Origin: CAYQZD01 sp964421875
GTDB lineage: Bacteria; Electryoneota; Tariuqbacteria; Tariuqbacterales; Tariuqbacteraceae
Direction of reading: 5' to 3'
Length of the DNA stretch: 34,449 nt
Assembly: GCA_964421875.1 (NCBI GenBank)
Contig: CAYQZD010000034.1
Coordinates: 1 to 34,449 of the forward strand
Numbering within the stretch: position 1 is the stretch's first letter; every line of letters starts with the position of its first letter. Under the pieces are notes generated by a model. The model was not told the DNA's origin, did no database searches, and worked only from the letters and a program-made list of their open reading frames with translations. Shown piece by piece: positions 15,847-24,310 of this stretch. The position numbers were made by a program, and so were the translations under genes.

Positions 15847-18498
15847 TTGTTGACTTCTCGCCAAATTAGAAGCGGTTTTATCGATTTCTTCAAAGACCGC
15901 GGTCACACCTTTGTTCCCTCCGCTCCGGTGGTGCCCATCAGCGACCCCACATTGCTGTTCACCAACGCCGGTATGAATCAGTTCAAAGAGATCTTCACCG
16001 GCCACAGAATCCCTCCGTATAAACGAGCCGCCAATTCGCAAAAGTGCATTCGGGTTTCAGGAAAACATAACGACCTCGAAGAAGTCGGTCCCTCCAACCG
16101 CCATCACACTTTCTTCGAAATGCTGGGAAACTGGTCCTTCGGCGATTATTATAAAAAGGAAGCCATCGCCTGGGCTTGGGAGCTGCTCACCGAAGTTTGG
16201 AAACTGCCTAAAGATAAACTTTATGCCACAGTATATCTGGATGACGATGAAGCTGCTGAGTATTGGAAGTCCGAAACGGACATAGCCCGCAACAGAATTT
16301 CCCGCCACGGCGCCAAGGATAATTTCTGGGAAATGGGCGAAATCGGTCCCTGCGGGCCCTGCAGCGAAGTCCACATCGATATTGGTCCCGAAGGCTGCGG
16401 GATGGAGGGGGTGGAGCATAAATGCGAAGTGAACGGAGTCTGCGGGAGGTATGTTGAACTCTGGAATTTAGTCTTCATCCAATACGACCGTGACCGGGAA
16501 GGTAATCTCACCGAACTCCCCGCCAAGCACGTGGACACCGGCGCGGGATTGGAGAGGCTTTCCGCTGTGCTGCAAGGCGGGCTGTCCAACTACGACAGCG
16601 ACCTCTTCACTCCGCTGATTGAGCGCCTTCAGGACCTCTCCGGAATCGCCTACACCGACGCTGTGATTCCCCACCGCGTGATTGCCGACCATTTGAGGGC
16701 GCTCGCCTTCGCTATCGCAGACGGCGCGATACCTTCCAACGAGGGGCGCGGCTATGTGCTCCGCCGTATCCTCCGCAGAGCCTCGCGCTTCGGTCACGAA
16801 ATGGGAATCAAGGAACCGTTCATTCATAAACTAGTGCCAGTCCTGGTGGATTCGATGGGGGATGTTTACCCCGAACTCAAGGACCGGCATCAGCATATCG
16901 CCCTAACCATTAAAAGCGAAGAACAGGGATTTACCGCCACACTGGAAAGAGGATTGGACATTTTTTCATCGGTAGCGGAACGGGTGCAGCGGGAGGGTGA
17001 AACCGTCATCCCCGGCGAGGACGCCTTTAAGCTCTACGACACCTACGGCTTCCCCCTCGACCTCACCCAGCTTATGGCGCGGGAAAGGGGATATACTGTA
17101 GATGTCGATGGTTACGAGGCGGCGATGATGCGCCAGCGCGCCCGCGCCCGCGAAGGGGGCGTGTTTCAAGTCTCGGAAGGCGAGGAAAGCGTCTGGGAAG
17201 TTTTAACCGATACTAAAGACAGCCCTCCGGAGGTATGGCAGAAGTTCACCGGATACGATTTCGAGGACTATGAGACCGAAGTAGTGAAATGCCGCGATCT
17301 GGAAAGCGGCTTTGAAGTTGTGGTCCGGGAAACCCCATTTTACGCCGAAGCCGGAGGACAGGTGGGCGACAGGGGCGTGATTGAAACCGCCGACGGCTCG
17401 GAATATACTATCACCGACAGTTATTACGACAATTTAGGTGAAAGAATCCTCAAGGTCGAAGGTGATTATAACGCATTTCACTCCGAAGTAAAAAGTGAAA
17501 CGCGGATTACCCTCAAAGTGGATTCGGCGCGGCGGATGAGTATCCGGCGCAACCATACTGCCACCCATCTGCTCCATTTCGCCCTCAGGAAGTATCTCGG
17601 TGTACATGTCCAGCAGGCGGGCTCGCTGGTGCATCCGGATTACCTCCGCTTCGACTACACTTACTATCACAAGCCCGATTTTGATACTCTGATAAAGGTC
17701 GAGCGCGAGGTCAACCGTCTGATAATGGATAATTCCGACGTCGCTGCGGAAACCACCTCCTACGATGACGCCCGCTCTAAGGGAGCTATTGCCCTGTTCG
17801 GCGAAAAATACGGGGACGAAGTCAGAATGATTTCCGTGGGCGATTTTTCCCGCGAACTGTGCGGCGGAACCCATGTCAATCGCAGCGGGGATATCGGTTT
17901 CTTCCGCATCACCAGCGAAACCGGCGTTTCCGCCGGGGTGCGGCGCATCGAAGCGGTTACGGGAGACACTGCACTGGATTCGATTTTGGGTGAGCGGCGC
18001 GCCGTGGAGAGTTTCAAAGAAATCCTGCACAGCCACGGCAGCGATGTCACGGAAAAGCTGCTCAAGTTCGCTGCGGAAAAAAAGGAGCTGGAACACGAAG
18101 TAGAGAAACTGCGTAAAAGCGGCGGCGGTGTAAACCTGAAGGAACTATTTCAGGACGCGGTAGTAAAAAACAGCGCGAAAATCATCGCCAAGAAGGTGGA
18201 GGTCCCCGATATGGAGGCGCTGAAAGATATGGGGGATCTAGTAAGGGATAAACTGGGCTCCGGCATCGGCATTTTAGGCGCGGAAATCGGCGGTAAAGCG
18301 GCGCTGGTCTGCGTGGTGACCGACGACCTGATACAGAAGGGGGTTAAAGCGGGCGAACTGGTGAAAAAAACCGCCAAAGTCATCGGCGGCGGGGGCGGCG
18401 GCAGAGCCCATCTGGCGACCGCCGGCGCCAAAGACTCCTCCCAACTTGAAAAAGCTTTCGAGGAAGGTATGAAACTGGCGGAGGAAGCGGTCAAATGA
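15847..18498 (+). CDS. alaS: Alanine--tRNA ligase
   Basis: The 883-residue enzyme charges tRNA-Ala. It has the catalytic class II core (LFTNAGMNQFKEIFTGH, RVSGKHNDLEEVG), the tRNA-recognition region (GRGYVLRRILRRASR) and the editing domain. The editing zinc ligands are H570 and H574 in HTATHLLH plus C672 and H676 in CGGTH. The C-Ala domain ends with GGGGGGRAHLATAGAKDSS. All editing residues are present, so Ser and Gly mischarging should be corrected. The start is TTG at 15847 with GGTGA eight bases upstream; a second TTG follows at once and could serve instead. The stop overlaps the next start by four bases (ATGA), tying it to the lipid gene. Confidence 0.96.
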   Translation: MLTSRQIRSGFIDFFKDRGHTFVPSAPVVPISDPTLLFTNAGMNQFKEIFTGHRIPPYKRAANSQKCIRVSGKHNDLEEVGPSNRHHTFFEMLGNWSFGDYYKKEAIAWAWELLTEVWKLPKDKLYATVYLDDDEAAEYWKSETDIARNRISRHGAKDNFWEMGEIGPCGPCSEVHIDIGPEGCGMEGVEHKCEVNGVCGRYVELWNLVFIQYDRDREGNLTELPAKHVDTGAGLERLSAVLQGGLSNYDSDLFTPLIERLQDLSGIAYTDAVIPHRVIADHLRALAFAIADGAIPSNEGRGYVLRRILRRASRFGHEMGIKEPFIHKLVPVLVDSMGDVYPELKDRHQHIALTIKSEEQGFTATLERGLDIFSSVAERVQREGETVIPGEDAFKLYDTYGFPLDLTQLMARERGYTVDVDGYEAAMMRQRARAREGGVFQVSEGEESVWEVLTDTKDSPPEVWQKFTGYDFEDYETEVVKCRDLESGFEVVVRETPFYAEAGGQVGDRGVIETADGSEYTITDSYYDNLGERILKVEGDYNAFHSEVKSETRITLKVDSARRMSIRRNHTATHLLHFALRKYLGVHVQQAGSLVHPDYLRFDYTYYHKPDFDTLIKVEREVNRLIMDNSDVAAETTSYDDARSKGAIALFGEKYGDEVRMISVGDFSRELCGGTHVNRSGDIGFFRITSETGVSAGVRRIEAVTGDTALDSILGERRAVESFKEILHSHGSDVTEKLLKFAAEKKELEHEVEKLRKSGGGVNLKELFQDAVVKNSAKIIAKKVEVPDMEALKDMGDLVRDKLGSGIGILGAEIGGKAALVCVVTDDLIQKGVKAGELVKKTAKVIGGGGGGRAHLATAGAKDSSQLEKAFEEGMKLAEEAVK

Positions 18499-19238
18499 AC
18501 GTTTATCATAACTTGCTGCAGCTGAAAAACCGGGGCGAAAAGGGACTTTTTATTCTACTCGACCCGGATAAAGAATCACCGCAAGACCTGAAAAACCGAG
18601 CCCAAGAGGCTCAAAGCGCCGGCGCCAAAACCGTTATGCTGGGTGGCTCACAGCTTGACCGGGACGATTTCGACCGCGCCTTCGAAGCCGTCAAGGGCGC
18701 GGTGACCATCCCCCTGATAATTTTCCCCGGCAGTTCGAATCAGGTTTCGGCGCACGCCGACGCTATCCTGTTTCTGTCGCTGATTTCCGGCAGAAATCCG
18801 CAATACCTCATCGGCGAACATATTAAAGCGGCGCCCGGAATCAAGCGGATGGGTCTGGAAATCATTCCCACCGCGTACATCCTGATTGAGTCCGGCAAGA
18901 CCACCGCCATCGAGTTCGTCTCCGGAACTAAGCCCCTTCCCCGTGATAATGTCGATATCGTAGTGGCGCACGCCCTCGCCGGAGAAATGCTGGGGATGAA
19001 ACTGGTTTATTTGGAAGCGGGCAGCGGCGCTATACAGACTGTCCCGCCGCAGATGATTTCTGCGGTAGCGGAGAACATAACAACGCCCTTGCTGGTCGGA
19101 GGCGGTATCCGCACCCCTGAACAAGCCGCCGACGCGGCTGTATCCGGAGCGGACTTTGTGGTGGTCGGCAACGCCCTGGAGAATGGGGAGGAAAGAGCCC
19201 TGCTAAGAGAAATGGTCGCCGCTGTCAGCGGCGGGTGA
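18495..19238 (+). CDS. Geranylgeranylglyceryl phosphate synthase family protein (group II)
   Basis: The 247-residue TIM-barrel protein fits the GGGPS/PcrB family, which attaches a polyprenyl chain to sn-glycerol-1-phosphate. The Mg-binding loop is LLDPDKE (D23, D25). FLSLISGRNPQYLIG, GTKPLP, KLVYLEAGSGA and the phosphate-binding LLVGGGIRTPEQA follow in order. The length and the SLISGRNP motif resemble group II enzymes, known from archaea and Bacteroidota. In archaea this is the first committed ether-lipid step; homologues in FCB bacteria have raised the prospect of archaeal-type lipids in bacteria. Chain length cannot be read from sequence by eye. The start is ATG with GAGGA nine bases upstream. 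The four-base overlap with alaS suggests co-transcription, not shared function. Confidence 0.88.
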   Translation: MNVYHNLLQLKNRGEKGLFILLDPDKESPQDLKNRAQEAQSAGAKTVMLGGSQLDRDDFDRAFEAVKGAVTIPLIIFPGSSNQVSAHADAILFLSLISGRNPQYLIGEHIKAAPGIKRMGLEIIPTAYILIESGKTTAIEFVSGTKPLPRDNVDIVVAHALAGEMLGMKLVYLEAGSGAIQTVPPQMISAVAENITTPLLVGGGIRTPEQAADAAVSGADFVVVGNALENGEERALLREMVAAVSGG

Positions 19239-19293
19239 AGTTGTATTTATAGATTCAGGATTAATACAATCCCGAATAAATACGGGGACAGCC

Positions 19294-19575
19294 ATGGATG
19301 AAAAAAAGATTGAACAGAAAATCGATGAAATCTCCAGTAGAGTCGACGAAAAGCTGAACGATATTGGCGACAGGCTGGATGAAGTTTTCGACGGGAAGAA
19401 AAAATCCGAATCCCACCGCCGCGGCGGCGAATTCGCCGGGATTCTGCTGATAGTCATCGGATTTATCTTTCTGGCTCAAAACCTTGACTGGTTTGACTGG
19501 GATTTGCCCTGGTTTCCTTTACTTCTGATTGTTATCGGCGTCTATTTAATATACAATCATCGTGAAAAACACTGA
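19294..19575 (+). CDS. Small membrane protein with LiaF/DUF5668-like transmembrane pair
   Basis: The 93-residue protein has a charged, probably helical N-terminus (IEQKIDEISSRVDEKLNDIG, then DRLDEVFDG; about residues 5-35). A basic patch (KKKSESHRRGG) and two hydrophobic segments follow (about 48-65 and 71-87) with the turn QNLDWFDWDLPWFPLL. The GILLIVIGFIFLAQNL then LLLIVIGVYLIY pattern is that of the LiaI/LiaF-like transmembrane region (DUF5668). In other bacteria such domains occur in envelope-stress and membrane-organising proteins; a function here is not known. GGGGA precedes the ATG by six bases. The gene overlaps gmhA by 14 bp, so they share a transcript. Confidence 0.8.
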   Translation: MDEKKIEQKIDEISSRVDEKLNDIGDRLDEVFDGKKKSESHRRGGEFAGILLIVIGFIFLAQNLDWFDWDLPWFPLLLIVIGVYLIYNHREKH

Positions 19576-20179
19576 TTCTTCAAAACAGCGCGGTTTGAAA
19601 GCTAAAACGGCGGAACACCTGCAAGCCTCCGCCGATGTCAAGCTGGCGATGGCGCAGGACTGCGCTCAAGCCATCGTCACCGCCGCTGAAATTATCGCCC
19701 AAGCCCTGCGCAAGCCCGGAGGGACCGTATTCTTCTGCGGTAACGGCGGCAGCGCCGCCGACAGCCAGCATCTCGCCGCCGAGTTTGTGGTCAGGCTCTC
19801 TGCGAACCGGGAACGCAAGCCTCTGGCGGCAATAGCGTTAACCACCGACACATCCACCCTTACCGCCGCCGCCAACGACTACGGCTTCGAAATGGTCTTC
19901 GCGCGGCAGGTTGAAGCGCTGGGGAAACCGGGAGACGTTTTAGTCTGCCTCTCCACCTCCGGGAATTCAAATAATGTGCTGAAAGCCGCTGAAGCCGCCG
20001 GGAAGCGGGAGATGAAATTGATAGGATTCCTCGGCTCCAAGCCGGGTTCGATAGGGCCGTTGATGGATGTCAGCGTGAATATCCCCTCGAACGACACCAT
20101 GCGGATACAGGAGGGACACATAACCGCCGGGCATATCCTGGTGGAGTTGGTGGAAGACCTGCTCTTTGACTGGAATTAA
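19562..20179 (+). CDS. gmhA: Phosphoheptose isomerase (SIS domain)
   Basis: The 205-residue SIS protein matches GmhA, which converts sedoheptulose 7-phosphate to D-glycero-D-manno-heptose 7-phosphate for LPS core or S-layer glycans. The phosphate-binding loop is FFCGNGGSAADSQHLAAEF. H70 and E74 there, with Q183 and H191 in IQEGHITAGH, match the zinc and catalytic residues of characterised GmhA enzymes, including the eight-residue Q-H spacing. STSGNSNNVLKA is the second SIS signature. This is the clearest evidence that the organism makes heptose. The start is GTG at 19562; the leader to the first helix is a normal length. The other heptose genes are not in the window. It overlaps the upstream gene by 14 bp and is followed after 2 bp by the BatA-like gene. 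Confidence 0.9.
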   Translation: MKNTDSSKQRGLKAKTAEHLQASADVKLAMAQDCAQAIVTAAEIIAQALRKPGGTVFFCGNGGSAADSQHLAAEFVVRLSANRERKPLAAIALTTDTSTLTAAANDYGFEMVFARQVEALGKPGDVLVCLSTSGNSNNVLKAAEAAGKREMKLIGFLGSKPGSIGPLMDVSVNIPSNDTMRIQEGHITAGHILVELVEDLLFDWN

Positions 20180-20181
20180 TC

Positions 20182-22212
20182 TTGAATTTCCTCAATGCGG
20201 GCATACTTGTAGGTTTAACTGCGGCGGCGCTCCCCATACTTATTCATCTTTTCAGCCGCCAGCGCCTCCGGGAGATTGAATTCAGTTCCCTCAAGTTTCT
20301 CAAAAAGCTGGAGAGCAAACGCCTGCGCAAGGTGAAAATTACTCAGTGGATTATCTTACTCCTGCGTACGCTCGCCATAATTTTCCTGGTGCTGGCTTTC
20401 GCCAGGCCCGCGCTGCAGAAACTGGAGGGAGCGTTATCCGGCGAAGCCCAGACTGCGGCCGTCTTGATTTTGGATAATTCTCTCGCTTCACAGGCGGTCG
20501 GTTCTTCGGGAAGCATAATCAGTGAATTGAGGAACAGAGCCGTAAATGCGCTGACTGTATTCACCTCTGAGGACCGCGTAGCTCTGATATCCGCCGCCAG
20601 GCCGTCCGCAGCCGGTTTCCCTCAACCGCTTCCGGGAGGCGATGAACGGTTGAGGCGGTGGATTTTCGAGTTGGAAACTTCCGACGCCGCGCCGGATTTT
20701 ATTCCGGCGCTGGAAAAGGCCGCCGGGATATTAAGCGCAATGGATGAGCCCAATCGGGAAATCTACCTTGTCTCATCCTTCTACGGCTGGACGGTTGAAT
20801 ATGATTCCGCACTCGCGCTTTTACCCCAAGGGATACGGTTGTTTATGCTGGAGACGGGACCGGCGAAACTGGGCAATCAGGCGCTGACCGGACTTGAAAT
20901 AGAGACACGTATCCTGCAGGTCGGCGGAGCGGTCAACCTCTCGATTACCGCAGCCAATTACAGCGATGCGCCCTGTGAAGAAGCTCCGCTGAGCTTGTTC
21001 GTAGGCAGTGAAAGGGTGGCTTCAACAGTGATAAACATTCCGGCAGACGGCGAAACCGTGACCGGGATGACCTTTGCTCCGGAGCAGGGCGGTTATATCA
21101 GCGGCTATGCCAGGCTCGAAATTGAAGACGCCCTCGCCGCCGATAACAAGAGATACTACTCGTTCTATCTTCCGGAATGCGTGCGGGTTTACCTGACTGG
21201 CGATTCCGCTGAAGTATCGCTGTTAAAAACAGCCTTGAATCCTTCCCCGGATAGACACTATCCGGTGGAGCCGGTTTACCTTAAAGCGCTGGATGAGCTT
21301 TCGGAACACCCCGACGCCGCCGTGGTTTTCCTCGCAGGCGTCGATAAAGTCTCACCTTACGCCGCCGGGATTTTAAAGCGGATGATAGAGCGGGGCGGGG
21401 GAGTGATGCTGTCGCCCTCTGCCGCCACCGATCCTTCCGCGATAAATCGAGAGTTTCTCAAACCGATGGCGGCTTCCTTGTTCACTGAAATTGCGCTGGA
21501 GCCTGAAGGAATTTCCTGGAGTGTTATCGACCGCTCCCATCCCATTTTCGAAGGAATATTCGGCGAGGCGGGCGGAGTCGAATCGCCGCAGTTCTTCCGC
21601 CGTTTCAAGCTTCACGGCGCGGGGGAAGACATTATATCCTTCCGCGCCGGAAATCCCTATCTGCGGGAATTCTCCACAGGGAAAGGGCTGCTGCTGATTT
21701 TCACCGCCGGATTCGGTGAAGACTGGTCGGACCTCGCCCATCGCGGCATCTTCGCCCCCTTGATGCATCGCGCCGCGGTCTATCTGGGGAGTCGGAACGG
21801 TTCAAGCGCGCTTTCGCTAACCGCAGGCGAAGCTGTTGAACATTATGTCCAACCGGCGAAAACCGGATTCAGCCTCCTGACCCCCGCCGGAACGCAGGTT
21901 GAATTGCTGCCGAAACCGCATATGAAAGCGAGCCGGGTGGAATATGGCGAAACCGCCCTCGCCGGGATTTACACACTGTTGCAGGACGACCGTACTATCG
22001 CTGAGTTTGCGGTCAATCCCGCGGTGGAAACCTCGCGCCTGGACAGGAATAGTATCCCCGGGAATGGAAGGATGAACCTTGTAGCGCCGGATAAAGCTAT
22101 CGCCGATGCGGTCCATACCGGCAGGGTGGGCCGGGAGTTATGGCGCTGGGCGCTGTTAATCGGATTGACAATGTTATTGGCGGAAACCGTCATCGCCCGC
22201 CTGGCGAAATAA
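20182..22212 (+). CDS. BatA-domain (N-terminal double transmembrane) protein with VWA-like region
   Basis: The 676-residue protein begins with the aerotolerance BatA/TIGR02226 module. FLNAGILVGLTAAALPILIH leads into FSRQRLREIEFSSLKFL and a second membrane segment (about residues 55-76). The following region has VLILDNSLAS, a variant of the DxSxS metal site of von Willebrand A domains. The long remaining portion (about 100-640) should be extracytoplasmic, with a late segment (LLLIFTAGFGEDWSDLAH) reminiscent of glutamine-amidotransferase-like folds. A C-terminal membrane helix (about 655-672) ends it. Related proteins are common in FCB bacteria near MoxR/Bat operons, but moxR is absent here. 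The TTG start puts the BatA motif exactly at the N-terminus. Function is unknown. Confidence 0.82.
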   Translation: MNFLNAGILVGLTAAALPILIHLFSRQRLREIEFSSLKFLKKLESKRLRKVKITQWIILLLRTLAIIFLVLAFARPALQKLEGALSGEAQTAAVLILDNSLASQAVGSSGSIISELRNRAVNALTVFTSEDRVALISAARPSAAGFPQPLPGGDERLRRWIFELETSDAAPDFIPALEKAAGILSAMDEPNREIYLVSSFYGWTVEYDSALALLPQGIRLFMLETGPAKLGNQALTGLEIETRILQVGGAVNLSITAANYSDAPCEEAPLSLFVGSERVASTVINIPADGETVTGMTFAPEQGGYISGYARLEIEDALAADNKRYYSFYLPECVRVYLTGDSAEVSLLKTALNPSPDRHYPVEPVYLKALDELSEHPDAAVVFLAGVDKVSPYAAGILKRMIERGGGVMLSPSAATDPSAINREFLKPMAASLFTEIALEPEGISWSVIDRSHPIFEGIFGEAGGVESPQFFRRFKLHGAGEDIISFRAGNPYLREFSTGKGLLLIFTAGFGEDWSDLAHRGIFAPLMHRAAVYLGSRNGSSALSLTAGEAVEHYVQPAKTGFSLLTPAGTQVELLPKPHMKASRVEYGETALAGIYTLLQDDRTIAEFAVNPAVETSRLDRNSIPGNGRMNLVAPDKAIADAVHTGRVGRELWRWALLIGLTMLLAETVIARLAK

Positions 22213-22225
22213 GACTATTCCCATC

Positions 22226-22249
22226 GTTCCCACGCTCCAGCGTGGGAAT
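22226..22249 (+). repeat. GTTCCC-type hairpin upstream of rubrerythrin
   Basis: GTTCCCACGC and GCGTGGGAAT form a ten-pair stem (one G-T wobble) with loop TCCA, followed by GCATACT. It ends 49 bases before the start codon. Confidence 0.65.
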
Positions 22250-22298
22250 GCATACTGATAAAAAATATGATTCAATAAACTAATAACATTTAGGTATT

Positions 22299-22871
22299 AT
22301 GGAACTAAAGGGCTCAAAAACCGAAAAAAACCTGCTCCTCGCCTTTGCGGGTGAATCCCAGGCGAGAAACCGTTACAATTACTTCGCCGGCGCTGCTCGC
22401 AAAGAAGGCTATGTCCAAATCGCCCACATCTTCGAGGAAACCGCCGACCAGGAGCGGGAACACGCCAAGCGTTTTTTCAAATTCCTCGAAGGCGGGGATG
22501 TTGAAATTCAAGCCGCTTTCCCCGCGGGCGTAATCGGGACTACGGCGGAGAACCTCAAAGCCGCCGCTCAGGGGGAAAACCACGAATGGAGTGAAATGTA
22601 CCCGGAATTCGCCAAAGTGGCGAAAGCGGAAGGATTCAAGCAGATTGCCGATGTCTTTCGCGCCGTGGCCGTAGCGGAAAAACAGCACGAGAAGCGTTAC
22701 CTCGGTCTGCTGGCGAATGTTGAAGCCGGAACTGTTTTTAAGAAGGACGAAATCGTTCAGTGGCGCTGCCGGAACTGCGGTTACATCCATAAAGGTAGAA
22801 CCGCCCCGGAGGAGTGCCCCGCCTGCGCCCACCCCCAGGCGCACTTCGAACTCCTCGCGGAAAACTGGTAA
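22299..22871 (+). CDS. rbr: Rubrerythrin
   Basis: The 190-residue protein has an N-terminal four-helix di-iron domain and a C-terminal rubredoxin domain. The di-iron domain carries the ExxH-type ligands within AFAGESQARNRY, ETADQEREHAKRF and AEKQHEKRYLGL. The rubredoxin domain carries CRNCGYIHKG and ECPACAHPQAHF, the four Fe-binding cysteines. Rubrerythrin reduces hydrogen peroxide with electrons from NADH via rubredoxin-like partners and protects anaerobes and microaerophiles from oxygen. That fits an anaerobic or low-oxygen lifestyle. The start is ATG at 22299, which gives the standard N-terminus. It seems to have its own promoter region containing the repeat hairpin. Confidence 0.95.
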   Translation: MELKGSKTEKNLLLAFAGESQARNRYNYFAGAARKEGYVQIAHIFEETADQEREHAKRFFKFLEGGDVEIQAAFPAGVIGTTAENLKAAAQGENHEWSEMYPEFAKVAKAEGFKQIADVFRAVAVAEKQHEKRYLGLLANVEAGTVFKKDEIVQWRCRNCGYIHKGRTAPEECPACAHPQAHFELLAENW

Positions 22872-22895
22872 TAGTTCAACGAACTTAGAGGATCG

Positions 22896-24224
22896 ATTAT
22901 CAACCGAAACAGAAAAAAGGTAATCAGAGAAAAGGTCGGCGATAAACCGGAAAGAGCTATTCTGGTCGGAGTCGCCGTCAAAGGGAGAGGCGCTTGGATC
23001 GCTGAAGACTATCTGAAGGAATTGGTCCTGCTGGCGGAAACCGCCGGAGCTGAAGTGGTGGAAACGGTGATTCAACAGCGCGACCGAATCGACCCCGCAT
23101 ACTTCATCGGTAAAGGGAAATGCGCCGAATTGAAGCAAATGATAGCCGTTACCGAAGCCGACCTGGTGATTTTCGATGAAGACCTTTCTCCGGCGCAAAT
23201 GCGCAACCTGGACCGGGCGCTGAGCCGGAGAATCATCGACCGAACCGGACTCATCCTCGACATCTTCGCCCGTCGAGCCCGCACCCGTGAGGCTAAAATT
23301 GAAGTTGAACTGGCGCAGCTTAATTACCTTCTTCCCCGGCTGACAGGCCACTGGACCCACCTGGAACGGCAGGTGGGGGGAATCGGAGTCCGCGGGCCCG
23401 GTGAAACCCAGCTTGAAACCGACCGCAGACTGGTGAGAAAAAGGATTGCCAGCCTTAAAGAAAAACTCGCGAAAATTGAGAAGAGCCGTTCCGTCCGCCG
23501 GAATAAAAGAGCCAGTCTCCCCTTAATAGCATTAGTAGGGTACACTAACGCCGGTAAATCCACGCTGCTCAACGCTGTCACCCAATCCGAAGTTTTCGTT
23601 GAGGACAAGCTCTTCGCCACCTTGGACCCGGCGGTGCGAAGCTTTATCGACTCTAAAGAGCGGAAAATTATCTTCACCGACACCGTGGGTTTCATCAGGA
23701 AACTGCCTCACCACCTGATCGCTTCTTTCCGCAGTACCCTGGAAGAGGTGGTGGAGGCGGACCTCCTGCTCCATATCATCGACCTGTCAAATCCACTGTT
23801 CCTGGAGCAGATAAAGCAGGTGATAAAGGTTCTGGAGCAAATCGGCGCCGGCGGCAGGCCGGTTTTGACGGTCTTCAATAAGGTCGATTTAGTCGAACGT
23901 GATTCGGCGCTGGCCGCGGCGAAAAACCGCTATCCTAACGCCCTTTTCATTAGCGCAAGCCGTAAGTTAGGGCTGAAAACACTGCTTAAAGCCGTGAGTG
24001 ATAGGTTGTTCACTCACACCATTGAAGCCGAAATTTCCCTCCCCCCCGAACGTTTCTCGGAGTGGAGAGAAAAATTTGAAAACGTGAAGATTCAGTCAAA
24101 GGAGTTCATCGAGGGCAGAGTAAGAATCCATTTTATCGGCGATGAAAGCCTTACGCAATCACTGCGTGAATTCGCCGGAGACGGCGAGTTGACTATTACT
24201 CGTTTAGGGCAGGTGTATATCTGA
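22896..24224 (+). CDS. hflX: GTPase HflX, start codon apparently ATT or ATC
   Basis: HflX is a ribosome-splitting GTPase. The G-domain motifs are GYTNAGKST (G1), DTVGFIRKLP (G3), NKVDL (G4) and SAS (G5). The N-domain signature GVRGPGETQLETDRR is intact. The switch I motif is DPAVR where DPTxR is usual. The first TTG (23022) gives 400 residues but removes the family's first strand, ERAILVGV, which is present in frame upstream. The frame is open from a TAG directly after rubrerythrin and has no ATG, GTG or TTG before 23022. AGAGGA (22887-22892) lies three bases before ATT (22896) and six before ATC (22899). I therefore place the start at 22896 or 22899, giving about 441-442 residues, a normal length. 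If only standard starts are allowed, 23022 is the fallback. Confidence 0.85.
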   Translation: MINRNRKKVIREKVGDKPERAILVGVAVKGRGAWIAEDYLKELVLLAETAGAEVVETVIQQRDRIDPAYFIGKGKCAELKQMIAVTEADLVIFDEDLSPAQMRNLDRALSRRIIDRTGLILDIFARRARTREAKIEVELAQLNYLLPRLTGHWTHLERQVGGIGVRGPGETQLETDRRLVRKRIASLKEKLAKIEKSRSVRRNKRASLPLIALVGYTNAGKSTLLNAVTQSEVFVEDKLFATLDPAVRSFIDSKERKIIFTDTVGFIRKLPHHLIASFRSTLEEVVEADLLLHIIDLSNPLFLEQIKQVIKVLEQIGAGGRPVLTVFNKVDLVERDSALAAAKNRYPNALFISASRKLGLKTLLKAVSDRLFTHTIEAEISLPPERFSEWREKFENVKIQSKEFIEGRVRIHFIGDESLTQSLREFAGDGELTITRLGQVYI

Positions 24225-24310
24225 ATAATGCGATTAATTCCGGGCGCTTACGCCCATTATCTATAATTAACCGGGAATATGTATGTTCCATCTCAATGGA
24301 GGATCCATTA

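Noticed and set aside
17434..18096. A 220-codon minus-strand open frame opposite alaS
   Set aside because: It lies inside the editing region of alaS and shows no family features.
22314..23360. A 348-codon open frame on the minus strand opposite rubrerythrin and hflX
   Set aside because: Both opposite genes are clear families. The frame is a by-product of their codon bias and matches no family I know.
24242..24255. GGGCG/CGCCC hairpin after hflX as a terminator
   Set aside because: The stem is five pairs and no T tract follows, so it is not supported as a terminator.
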